Source: Paenarthrobacter nitroguajacolicus
GTDB lineage: Bacteria > Actinomycetota > Actinomycetes > Actinomycetales > Micrococcaceae
Length of the DNA stretch: 64,000 bases
Direction of reading: 5' to 3'
Assembly: GCF_029952445.1 (NCBI RefSeq)
Contig: NZ_JAQPPK010000004.1
Location: 62,001 to 126,000 of the forward strand
Part shown: positions 17,032 through 24,423 of the stretch, piece by piece
Layout of the letters: each line of letters begins with the position of its first letter
How positions within the stretch are numbered: the stretch's first letter is position 1
Notes under the pieces: model-generated
Seen by the model: only the letters and a program-made list of their open reading frames with translations
What the model was told of the DNA's origin: nothing
The model's database searches: none
Position numbers and translations under genes: made by a program

Positions 17032-17978
17032 GAGCGCATTACCCAATCAAATGCCCCGGCCTTGGACCGCGCACCCTGGGCTGCCTTGGAGCGGTTTGGC
17101 TCGCCGAGTTCTGCCAGCAAATTCTCCGAAAGCAGCACCAGCTCGCCAAAGACTTCCGGGGTCAGCCAGTTCGGGCGGGTCGCGAACAGGATGTCCTCGC
17201 TGGAGGTGTTGCCGCTGGCGCCGGGGGCAAAGGGGCATCCACCGAGGCCACCCAGGGCGCCATCCACCATGGCAGCGCCAGCCTGGATGGCGGCCAAGGT
17301 ATTGGCCACACCCAAACCCCACGTGTCATGGCCGTGATAGACGATCCTGCGCGCGGGGGACTCGTCCTTCACCCGGCTGATCAGGGCCGAAACCTGCGTG
17401 GGAACCGCTTGCCCCAAGGTGTCGCAGATGACGATGTCTGAAGTGCCCTCGGCGCGTGGATCATTGGCAATCGCAAGGACGCGTTCTTCGGGAACATAGC
17501 CTTCAAATGGGCAGGTGAAGGAGGTGGCGATGCACAGTTGGATGCGGCCGTTTACCTCGCGTGCGTACTCCACCGCCTCGGGCAATGAGGCGAGGCTCTC
17601 ATCAGTGGTCCGGCCGATGTTGGCCTTGTTGTGCGAATCCGAGGCAGACAGGCAGTACTGGAAATTCCGCGCGCCGGCTGCCGCAGCCTTCGCAACATGT
17701 CCGGGTGTTGCTACCCAAATCCAGCACTTTTCGAGCTCTTCGGGCGTCAGCGCCTGCACCACTTCCAAGGTGTTGGCCATGGTGGGGACGAGGTCCGGGC
17801 GGGCCATGGAGCCAAGCTCGATGGCAGGCACACCCAGCCGCAGCAACTCGCGCACTGTCTGGATCTTCTGTTCCGTCGGCAGGAGCTTGCCCGTCAACTG
17901 GAGGCCGTCGCGGAGCGTGACGTCACGCAAAATGGCACTGCCCAAAGTTGTGGCCAAGGGGCCTTCAAAGTGGTTCAT
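17028..17978 (-). CDS. Hydroxymethylglutaryl-CoA lyase-like protein (DRE-TIM family)
   Basis: A 316-residue TIM barrel. The DRE-TIM start ILRDVTLRDGLQ carries the metal and catalytic Arg-Asp pair. YHGHDTWGLGVAN has the histidine metal ligands, and GGLGGCPFAPGASGNTSSED holds the catalytic Cys (landmark GGCPFAPGASGN). HMG-CoA lyases split HMG-CoA into acetyl-CoA and acetoacetate. The start overlaps the stop of the CoA-transferase gene (ATGA), so the two act together: transferase activates an acid with CoA and the lyase cleaves it. A 3-hydroxy-3-methylglutarate or similar branched acid is the likely substrate. Confidence 0.88.
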   Translation of the reverse strand: MNHFEGPLATTLGSAILRDVTLRDGLQLTGKLLPTEQKIQTVRELLRLGVPAIELGSMARPDLVPTMANTLEVVQALTPEELEKCWIWVATPGHVAKAAAAGARNFQYCLSASDSHNKANIGRTTDESLASLPEAVEYAREVNGRIQLCIATSFTCPFEGYVPEERVLAIANDPRAEGTSDIVICDTLGQAVPTQVSALISRVKDESPARRIVYHGHDTWGLGVANTLAAIQAGAAMVDGALGGLGGCPFAPGASGNTSSEDILFATRPNWLTPEVFGELVLLSENLLAELGEPNRSKAAQGARSKAGAFDWVMRS

Positions 17979-19225
17979 GGCTTGACCGCTTCCTCGCGGC
18001 CGGAAGCTGCATCGATTTCGTCGGTCGTCATTCCAAGGAGGCCGCCAAGGATCTCGTGGGTGTCTTCACCGAGGTCCGGCCCGAGGTTGCGGATGGGCAG
18101 GGATTGCCCGCCAATGACGGGAACCACGCCCGGGAAGCCAACTCCGGGGAGGGTTTCCTCGCCGGTGGAAACATCAAATTTCTGGATCATGTTCCTGGCC
18201 GCATATTGGCTGTCACCACTGATGTCCGCGGCGGTATAGATGGGTCCCGCGGGAACACCGGCGGCTTCCAATGCCTCCAGCGCTTCGGCGGCCGGCAGGG
18301 TAGCGGTCCATTCACCGATCGCGTGGTCCAGCTCCTCCCGCTGGGCCCAGCGTCCGGCATTGGTCTGCAAACCAGGGTGTTCGGCAAGATCCGGACGGCC
18401 GATGGTCTGCATGTACCGCTGGAAGATCGAATCGCCATTTCCCGCCACCACGATGCTGGCGCCGTCCTTGCATAAATAGGCGTTGGAGGGGGCGATTCCC
18501 TCCATCCGCCCACCCACGCGCTGACGGTCCACGCCATACGCCTGGTAATCCGGAATCAGCGATTCCATCATGGAAAACATTGCTTCGTGCAGGGCGACGT
18601 CGATCACGCGTTCGGTGAGCGGAACAGCGCCGGCTGCGTCCCGGCGTCGTGCTTCACGCTGGTAGAGGCCCATCACTGAGCCGAAGGCGGCGTACAGGCC
18701 CGCGATCGAGTCTCCGATGGAGACGCCCACCCGAACCGGCGCGCGGTCGGGATCGCCCACCAGGTTGCGGAAACCTCCGTAGGCCTCGGCGACGGCGGCG
18801 AAACCGGGCCGCCCGGATAACGGCCCCGTCTGCCCGAAAGCCGAGATTCGCGTGACGACCAGGTCCGGGTTGGCCTGATTGAGGACCTCCGGGCCGAGCC
18901 CCCACTTCTCCAAAGTGCCGGGGCGGAAATTCTCCAGAAGGATGTCGGAGGTGGCAGCCAGCTTCAGGACCGCCTGCTTGCCGGCTTCCGTGCGGAGGTC
19001 GAGGACGACTGACTTCTTGTTGCGATTAAGGGTGCGGTACAGCATGGAGGTGGTGCCCTTGTGCAGCCGCCAGTTCCGCACTTCGTCGCCGGTTCCGGGC
19101 CGCTCCACCTTGATGACTTCGGCGCCAAAGTCGGCGAGCAGCCGCCCGGCCGTCGGAGCTGCAATGTAATTGCCGAGTTCGAGGACCCGGACCCCTGCCA
19201 GCGGGGCGATGTCTTGCTGTGTCAT
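17975..19225 (-). CDS. CaiB/BaiF family III CoA-transferase
   Basis: A 416-residue protein of normal length. The N-terminus LAGVRVLELGNYIAAPTAGRLLADFGAEVIKVE (landmarks RVLELG and ADFGAEVIKVE) and NRNKKSVVLDLRTEAG are classic for the family. The catalytic aspartate is expected in the GDPDRAPVRVG-IGDS region. It moves CoA between an acyl-CoA donor and an acid acceptor. It is the first gene of a two-gene operon with the HMG-CoA lyase-like gene. Confidence 0.93.
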   Translation of the reverse strand: MTQQDIAPLAGVRVLELGNYIAAPTAGRLLADFGAEVIKVERPGTGDEVRNWRLHKGTTSMLYRTLNRNKKSVVLDLRTEAGKQAVLKLAATSDILLENFRPGTLEKWGLGPEVLNQANPDLVVTRISAFGQTGPLSGRPGFAAVAEAYGGFRNLVGDPDRAPVRVGVSIGDSIAGLYAAFGSVMGLYQREARRRDAAGAVPLTERVIDVALHEAMFSMMESLIPDYQAYGVDRQRVGGRMEGIAPSNAYLCKDGASIVVAGNGDSIFQRYMQTIGRPDLAEHPGLQTNAGRWAQREELDHAIGEWTATLPAAEALEALEAAGVPAGPIYTAADISGDSQYAARNMIQKFDVSTGEETLPGVGFPGVVPVIGGQSLPIRNLGPDLGEDTHEILGGLLGMTTDEIDAASGREEAVKP

Positions 19226-19274
19226 GGTCCTCTTCCATCCGGCAATGCCTTTTTTGCAAACCTAGACTAGGCCC

Positions 19275-19585
19275 ATGAGATACGCCATCCGTCACGCGGT
19301 TGATACGGACGTTCCCGGCATTGTGACCGTGGAGAGCGCTGCGGGGCGTGTATCGGCGGCGCGGGCGGACGCCTTCGCGGAACGTATCGGAGCCGCGATC
19401 GCCGATCCGGGCCGGCTGGTCCTGGTGGCCGAACGGTGGAATGGATCTGGGGCCGGGCAGATTCGGCGTGGTACGTCGTGAACGCCCGCAATCATGCTTC
19501 GCTTGCCTTGCACCGAAGGTGGGGTTTCGAGGAGGTTGCGCGCGGCTCTGCTTTCCACGCAGTAACGTTCGACGGCGGCGAGTGA
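19275..19585 (+). pseudogene. GNAT acetyltransferase remnant, internally deleted and frameshifted
   Basis: The N-terminal part from the ATG at 19275 reads MRYAIRHAVDTDVPGIVTVE, a typical GNAT start, and stops at 19481. From about 19469 another frame encodes WYVVNARNHASLALHRRWGF to a TGA at 19583-19585; this is the usual GNAT motif B/C-terminal part. The acetyl-CoA-binding motif A between them is missing. The gene is therefore a decayed acetyltransferase. Confidence 0.75.
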
Positions 19586-19681
19586 GTCCTGCTCATGGCG
19601 GCGCGGCCGCCGGCCTGACCCCGGGCAACGCCCCAGCGCCTTAGCATGGGTCCAGGGATGCGCCGACCGGGGGAGTGTGCA

Positions 19682-20764
19682 ATGGGGCTGTTGGATTCGA
19701 TTCAAGCCAGTGCAGGAAAAGCCGAGCCAGCTCAGGCGCGAACGCCTTCCAAGGTTCCACGGAAGCGCTCCTCACGTTTACGCAAGCTCGAACTGGCCAT
19801 CCTGTTGGCTTTGATCGTGGCCGTGGCCCTTTCCGCCACGCCTTGGCCGTCGGCATTGTTGATCCGCAGCGTTTTTGAACGGGGCGCCCAGTCCACCATC
19901 GACGAGATGACGCCCTACGTTCCCGATACGCCGCTCCAAAGCCAAATGGGAGTGGTGTACAAATCCGGCTCCACTTTTGATGTTTTCAGCCCCCAAGGGA
20001 CGGCTGCACCACTTCCGACCGTCGTATGGATTCACGGTGGCGCCTGGATCTCCGGGGCGCAACGGGACGTGAACCCGTATCTCCAGATAATCGCCGGCCA
20101 GGGCTACACAACCATCGGCATGAGCTACCCGATTGCACCCGAGGCCACGTACCCCACGGCCGTGCGGGACATCAATGAGGCTTTGGCTTACATCAAGGTA
20201 CACGCTGCCGAGCTGAACGTGGACACCAGCCGCATCGTGCTCGCCGGGGATTCCGCAGGAGCCCAGCTGGCCAGCCAGATGACTACGCTCACCGTCAACC
20301 CGGAGTACGCCAATCTGATGGGCATCCAACCGGCCCTCCGGAAATCGGAGCTTGCAGCCACCATTTTGCATTGCGGTGTCTACGATCTTCGGGCCATGGC
20401 GGACCTGAGTGGCCTGGTTGCCTGGGGTTTCAAGACTTCCCTCTGGGCCTACACGGGCACCAAGGACTGGTCCGCCACCTATGCTGGGGCCACAATGTCC
20501 ACCATCGACTTTGTCACCGCGGACTTCCCTCCCACGTTTATCAGTGGCGGTAATGGCGACGGACTCACTTGGTTGCAGTCGGTGCCCTACAGCAACAGGC
20601 TCAAGGACGCCGGCGTGCCCGTAGAGGAGCTGTTCTGGCCCGCAAACCATCAGCCCGAGCTGCCCCACGAATACCAGTTCCACCTGAATTTCGGCGAGGC
20701 GCAGGAGGCGCGGGACAAGACGTTTGAGTTCCTTGCCTCACATACGGGCAAAGTATCTCCATGA
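19682..20764 (+). CDS. Membrane-anchored alpha/beta hydrolase (HSL/carboxylesterase type)
   Basis: The ATG at 19682 gives 360 residues (an upstream ATG at 19646 would add 12). A basic N-terminal segment is followed by one hydrophobic helix (LAILLALIVAVALSATPWPS) that anchors the enzyme or acts as a signal. The catalytic domain has the oxyanion motif HGGAW and nucleophile elbow GDSAG, with an Asp in the SGGNGD region and His near NHQPELPHEY. This is the hormone-sensitive-lipase-like branch of esterases. The natural substrate is unknown. Confidence 0.88.
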   Translation: MGLLDSIQASAGKAEPAQARTPSKVPRKRSSRLRKLELAILLALIVAVALSATPWPSALLIRSVFERGAQSTIDEMTPYVPDTPLQSQMGVVYKSGSTFDVFSPQGTAAPLPTVVWIHGGAWISGAQRDVNPYLQIIAGQGYTTIGMSYPIAPEATYPTAVRDINEALAYIKVHAAELNVDTSRIVLAGDSAGAQLASQMTTLTVNPEYANLMGIQPALRKSELAATILHCGVYDLRAMADLSGLVAWGFKTSLWAYTGTKDWSATYAGATMSTIDFVTADFPPTFISGGNGDGLTWLQSVPYSNRLKDAGVPVEELFWPANHQPELPHEYQFHLNFGEAQEARDKTFEFLASHTGKVSP

Positions 20765-20782
20765 TGGAACTATTATTGGAGA

Positions 20783-21628
20783 ATGACTTCCGACCCTGAG
20801 GGCGCCTCAGCTTCCGGCACGCGTACGCCACTTCTCTACTGGGCTTCGGTCGTATGCGCCGCGGCCCTCATCCTGGCTCCAGCGTGGATGCTCCTGGGCA
20901 ACCCCGCAGTACTTGGCGGCCATCCGCTGCTGCCAGCGCTCCTGGCGGTCGCCGTCGTCGTCGGAATCCTTTGGGCGGTACGGCTGTGGCGACGCCGCCA
21001 CGCGACGCTGCGGCGTTCCACACTTCGGGCGATTGGCGCTTGGTTCGGCAGGGTAGTAGCCCTGGCGCTGGTCGCGGTGCTCGTTTGGTTGAACCCCTTC
21101 GCGTACCAACCGCCCGAAGCCCGCGCCTACGTGGACATCCTCAAGCCGGCAGCCGATGCCGGGTTCCTGGTAGTCATCCTTAAGGAACCGCTGAACCTTA
21201 GCTTGCTGGACGGAAACCAGGCCGGTGGCGCTATTGCTGCCCATCCTGACGTCGCCATCTGGGCCGTTGGAGGGCACTCGCTGGGTGGCGTGAGTGCGAG
21301 TTCCTTCGCGCTCGGCAACTCCGACGTGGACGGCCTGCTCCTCTATGCCTCCTACCCCCTGGATTCCCTGCGGGAGCGTGCGGGGCTGAAGGTGGTGTCC
21401 ATTTCGGGGACCAAGGACGGCCTGAGTACGCCCGCGAAGATCGACGCCTCCCGGGAATTGCTGCCGGATGATGCCACGTATGTTGCGGTTCAGGGCGGAA
21501 ACCATGCGTTTTTCGGGAGCTACGGCCCCCAGCCCGGGGACGGTTCGCCTGAAGTCGGTCGGGAGGTGGCGCAGGCGGAGATTTCCGATGCCACGGTTGG
21601 GTTCCTGCGACAGCTCCAGGAGCGGTAA
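20783..21628 (+). CDS. Membrane-anchored alpha/beta hydrolase lacking its first strands
   Basis: A 281-residue protein, 19 bp after the esterase. Two or three N-terminal membrane helices are followed by PFAYQPPEARAYVDILKPAA, then the nucleophile elbow VGGHSLGG, an Asp in SGTKDG, and His in GGNHAFFGSYG. In relatives I know of, 40 or so residues with the first strands and an oxyanion loop (a PGG/PGA-type motif) lie between the membrane part and ARAY. They are absent here without loss of frame. The enzyme may be inactive or altered. Confidence 0.7.
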   Translation: MTSDPEGASASGTRTPLLYWASVVCAAALILAPAWMLLGNPAVLGGHPLLPALLAVAVVVGILWAVRLWRRRHATLRRSTLRAIGAWFGRVVALALVAVLVWLNPFAYQPPEARAYVDILKPAADAGFLVVILKEPLNLSLLDGNQAGGAIAAHPDVAIWAVGGHSLGGVSASSFALGNSDVDGLLLYASYPLDSLRERAGLKVVSISGTKDGLSTPAKIDASRELLPDDATYVAVQGGNHAFFGSYGPQPGDGSPEVGREVAQAEISDATVGFLRQLQER

Positions 21629-21673
21629 CCCCGGCGGGAATACTTTCGGGGACGCCCCTGTTCATGGATATAG

Positions 21674-21685
21674 ATGCAAATGCAT
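21674..21685. promoter_or_regulatory. Inverted repeat ATGCA-AA-TGCAT before the FMN reductase
   Basis: It lies 34 bp before the chosen start, where a repressor could block the promoter. Perfect 5-bp arms; short enough to be chance. Confidence 0.3.
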
Positions 21686-21718
21686 GTAAGCTGGATGAAC
21701 GAACAACAGGAGAATGCC

Positions 21719-22345
21719 ATGGAAACCCGCCGCATCACCGTACTTTCCGCAGGACTCGGCGTCCCGTCGTCGAGCCGGCTGTTGGCCGACCAGCTGGCCG
21801 CTTCCGCCGAGCGGCAGCTGCGCGGTGGCGGCTTTGAGGTGAGTATCGACGTCGTCGAACTGCGCGACCTCGCCGTGGATATCGCCAACAACTTCGTCAC
21901 CGGCTACGCCGCCCCCCGCCTGGCTGAGGTAATTGCCGGCGTCGAGGATTCCGACGCCATCATCGCTGTCAGCCCGGTCTTCAGTGCCTCGTACAGCGGA
22001 CTCTTCAAGTCGTTCATCGACGTCCTTGACCCCAAGTCGCTGGACGGCAAAGCCGTGCTGCTGGGCGCCACCGGCGGCACCGACCGCCACCAGATGGTGC
22101 TCGACTTCGCCATGCGCCCGCTGTTCACCTACCTGCGCACCAGGATTGCGGCCACCGGCGTCTTCGCCGGTCCCCAGGACTGGGGAAACACCGACGACGG
22201 CGGCTCCCCTCTCTCGTCGCGGGTGGACCGGGCAGCGGCTGAACTCGTGCAACTGCTCAGCGGCCCCCAGCCGCACCGCAAGAACGACGCGCTGGAATCG
22301 CTGCCCTTCGAGCAGCTCCTCGCCGGAATCTCGTCAGGCAGGTAG
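21719..22345 (+). CDS. NADPH-dependent FMN reductase (CE1759-type)
   Basis: The ATG at 21719 follows a good ribosome site (ACAGGAGA) and gives 208 residues; two upstream ATGs are less well placed. The flavodoxin-like fold begins ITVLSAGLGVPSSSRLLAD, where the SSSR loop binds FMN phosphate. SPVFSASYSGLFKSFIDV is the family's second signature. The C-terminal part matches the actinobacterial CE1759 subgroup. These enzymes reduce FMN, supply flavin monooxygenases or respond to oxidative stress. It is 38 bp before the zinc-ribbon gene. Confidence 0.85.
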   Translation: METRRITVLSAGLGVPSSSRLLADQLAASAERQLRGGGFEVSIDVVELRDLAVDIANNFVTGYAAPRLAEVIAGVEDSDAIIAVSPVFSASYSGLFKSFIDVLDPKSLDGKAVLLGATGGTDRHQMVLDFAMRPLFTYLRTRIAATGVFAGPQDWGNTDDGGSPLSSRVDRAAAELVQLLSGPQPHRKNDALESLPFEQLLAGISSGR

Positions 22346-22382
22346 GCCGAACTTTTCGCCGGGTCCGCTCGTTGGGGCAAGC

Positions 22383-22775
22383 ATGAAGTGTCCTGTGGAT
22401 TCCATTGACCTGGTGATGAGCGAACGAAGCGGCGTGGAGATCGATTACTGCCCGCAATGCAGGGGTGTCTGGTTGGATCGCGGGGAGCTGGACAAGATCA
22501 TCGACCGCGTGGCGGCAGAAACGGGTCCGGGTCTGTCCCGGCCCGTCGCCGCTCCGGCGCAGCCGCCCATCGCGCCGCCGCCGCTGTACAACCCTTTTGA
22601 GTCCCGTCCGCAGGAACCGCGGTATGACGACCGTGATCGCCGGGATTATGATCGCCGCGACTTTGATCGACGGGATAATGACCGCCGTGGCTACGACCGA
22701 CGGGATGATCGTGACCAGTACGGCCGCAAGCGCAAAAAGAAGGAAGGCTTCCTGGGCGACCTCTTTGACTTCTAG
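22383..22775 (+). CDS. TFIIB-type zinc-ribbon protein with Asp/Arg-rich tail
   Basis: A 130-residue protein from the ATG at 22383. The zf-TFIIB domain is complete: MKCPVDSIDLVMSERSGVEI with one cysteine, then YCPQCRGVWLDRGELDKII. The middle is Pro-rich. The tail is a run of YDRRDFDRRD-like repeats ending in a Lys-rich patch and FLGDLFDF. The DNA of the tail is itself repetitive (22622-22715), which is coding low complexity. Proteins of this kind are common in bacteria and their role is unknown. Confidence 0.85.
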   Translation: MKCPVDSIDLVMSERSGVEIDYCPQCRGVWLDRGELDKIIDRVAAETGPGLSRPVAAPAQPPIAPPPLYNPFESRPQEPRYDDRDRRDYDRRDFDRRDNDRRGYDRRDDRDQYGRKRKKKEGFLGDLFDF

Positions 22776-23351
22776 CTAGTCGTCCAGAAGCTCAATGAAT
22801 TCACGGGCCTGCTTGATGTTGATGTCGGAGTGGCGGGTCAGGGCCAGTGCCGCACCTTCCACATCCCCACTTTTGGCCAACGTCCGGATCCGTCCATAGA
22901 TTTCGTCGTTGAGCATGTTGCTGCTGACTTCGCGGGTCACATCGCCCTTGCTGACGATTGCCCTGTACCGATAGGGGAATCGCTCGGGCTCATCGTCATC
23001 ATCGGCCAGCAGGTCCTTGGCCGGCGCTTCCGGGGTGAAGGGCTGCGGGTGCGCTGCCAGTGCACCCACGGCGTTGCGTGATGCCCGCAGGCCTTCGCCT
23101 GTGGCCTGCAGATAGAGCTTGATGGCTGCCATGCCCTGGCCCTGCGCGATCAGCGAGTACAGCTGACGGTGTTGCTCCTGGTTGAGCTTGGCCGCCGATT
23201 CCTTCGCCAGTTCCAGCGGATCCGTCGGGGAGTTTGCAGCGTCCGTGCTCGCCTTCGTTTCAGCGGAGCGTTTGGTGAAGGAATGAATGAGCAGGAGTAC
23301 TCCCGCAACCACCGCAATGAGGATCAGGAGCGGGATGAGGATGGAATCCAT
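22776..23351 (-). CDS. Membrane-anchored protein with L7/L12-C-terminal-like segments
   Basis: A 191-residue protein. The N-terminal helix (ILIPLLILIAVVAGVLLLIH) anchors it. The segment IAQGQGMAAIKLYLQATGEG (about residue 66) and the C-terminal segment SGDVEGAALALTRHSDINIK both follow the helix-turn-helix pattern GxKxxAIKxxRxxTGLxLxxAK of the ribosomal L7/L12 C-terminal domain. It lies seven bases after the stop of a similar gene. The function is unknown. It is convergent with the zinc-ribbon gene, with abutting stops. Confidence 0.65.
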   Translation of the reverse strand: MDSILIPLLILIAVVAGVLLLIHSFTKRSAETKASTDAANSPTDPLELAKESAAKLNQEQHRQLYSLIAQGQGMAAIKLYLQATGEGLRASRNAVGALAAHPQPFTPEAPAKDLLADDDDEPERFPYRYRAIVSKGDVTREVSSNMLNDEIYGRIRTLAKSGDVEGAALALTRHSDINIKQAREFIELLDD

Positions 23352-23358
23352 GGCGTTG

Positions 23359-23838
23359 TCAGAGCCGATCTACGTAGTTCTTGGCGGTAAGCAAATCTGA
23401 GTGGGTGGCTTGGCGAAGAACTTTGATGGCCTCAATCTTTTTTCCGCTACGGACCAGGTTTTGCAGCTCGAAGGCGAGTTGCGGGTTTAGCTGGCCGTTG
23501 GGAAGGACTGCCGGCTGATGGCCTGGCTGGCCGGCGGCCTGTGAGCGTGCTGCCTGGGCCTGGACTGCCGTGCGGTTCTGTTGCGTTTGCTGGCTATGTT
23601 GGGCTTCGTTCTGGCTGGGCTTGGTGGTGGCCTCAATGCGGGCACGGAGAGCCAGCGCTTCCTGAACCTGGGAAGCCTGGTGCGCGGCGGAGCGGGCCGC
23701 GAGTTCGCGTTGGTATCGCTCGGCGTCCGACACTCCTGTATCCCGCGGTTTAAAGGCCGCGTTCAGCGCCCACAGCAGGCCCAGGAGGACGAGAAGCGGA
23801 AGGGCAATCGTCAACACGTCACCAAAGTTCATCCCCAT
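23359..23838 (-). CDS. Membrane-anchored protein with one L7/L12-C-terminal-like segment
   Basis: A 159-residue protein. One N-terminal helix (VLTIALPLLVLLGLLWALNA) is followed by a Gln/Ala-rich, probably coiled or disordered stretch (residues about 45-115). The C-terminal segment is GKKIEAIKVLRQATHSDLLT, very close to the L7/L12 C-terminal pattern GKKIEVIKVVREITGLGLKE. It is first in a two-gene operon with the similar gene downstream. Its start faces the DnaA-box region before dnaB. Confidence 0.7.
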   Translation of the reverse strand: MGMNFGDVLTIALPLLVLLGLLWALNAAFKPRDTGVSDAERYQRELAARSAAHQASQVQEALALRARIEATTKPSQNEAQHSQQTQQNRTAVQAQAARSQAAGQPGHQPAVLPNGQLNPQLAFELQNLVRSGKKIEAIKVLRQATHSDLLTAKNYVDRL

Positions 23839-24423
23839 GCTTAGAGCTTATGCCAGAAGTGCGTTATCCACAGCACATTCCACGGCGGGCATAGGCTTCT
23901 GAGAGGATAGTGTCAAATTAAGGGCCGGAATGTTAGACCCATCACATTTGAGGCATGTTTATGGTGCTTTTCCCCACTCTTGGGGCTGCGTCATCCTTGG
24001 TGGCTGTGGATGATTTCCCGCCAAAACTTTCTTTAGTCCACACCTTGTGGCAAACGTTTTCGCAGGTCAGAGCATTAATTCCGGTAAAAGAATTTCTCTA
24101 TCCACAGAGTAACGCACAGTCTGTGCACAACGTGGGGATGGTATTCCACAGCTTATCCACAGGGGCCCACCGGCACCTGCTGTAACGTGTCTGAAGTGTC
24201 CATTTTGGGCACTGACAATCCCGGCAATTGGTTTCCAGGGCCACTAAAAGTCACTCGTCGTGGCAGGCTCCGGGAAGCTGCTGTGGATAACTTGTGGATA
24301 TCGCTATTCTGTCGGACCTGCCTGACATTGTCAGGGCACCTGGCGGACAACGTGACCACACACTGCGCTTTACAGACCGCCAGGGAGTACAACCCGGCAG
24401 CGGTACATATTTGGAGGACGGCT
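23839..24423. promoter_or_regulatory. Gene-free region with a cluster of DnaA boxes upstream of dnaB
   Basis: No convincing gene lies in these 585 bp. Three exact TTATCCACA boxes occur at 23864-23872 (+), 24153-24161 (+) and 24282-24290 (-). Single-mismatch boxes are at 24005-24013 (-), 24098-24106 (+) and 24293-24301 (-). The stretch 23895-24110 is distinctly AT-richer than its surroundings. It contains the dnaB promoter and may bind DnaA strongly. It is not the classical dnaA-dnaN origin, since neither gene is here. Confidence 0.6.

Noticed and set aside
22622..22715. Repeated GA/CG-rich units that could look like a small CRISPR or tandem repeat
   Set aside because: The repeats encode the Asp/Arg-rich tail of the zinc-ribbon protein and have no spacer pattern.
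23839..24423. Chromosomal replication origin
   Set aside because: DnaA boxes are present, but dnaA, dnaN and the usual dense origin layout are absent; regulation of dnaB or DnaA titration is a safer reading.
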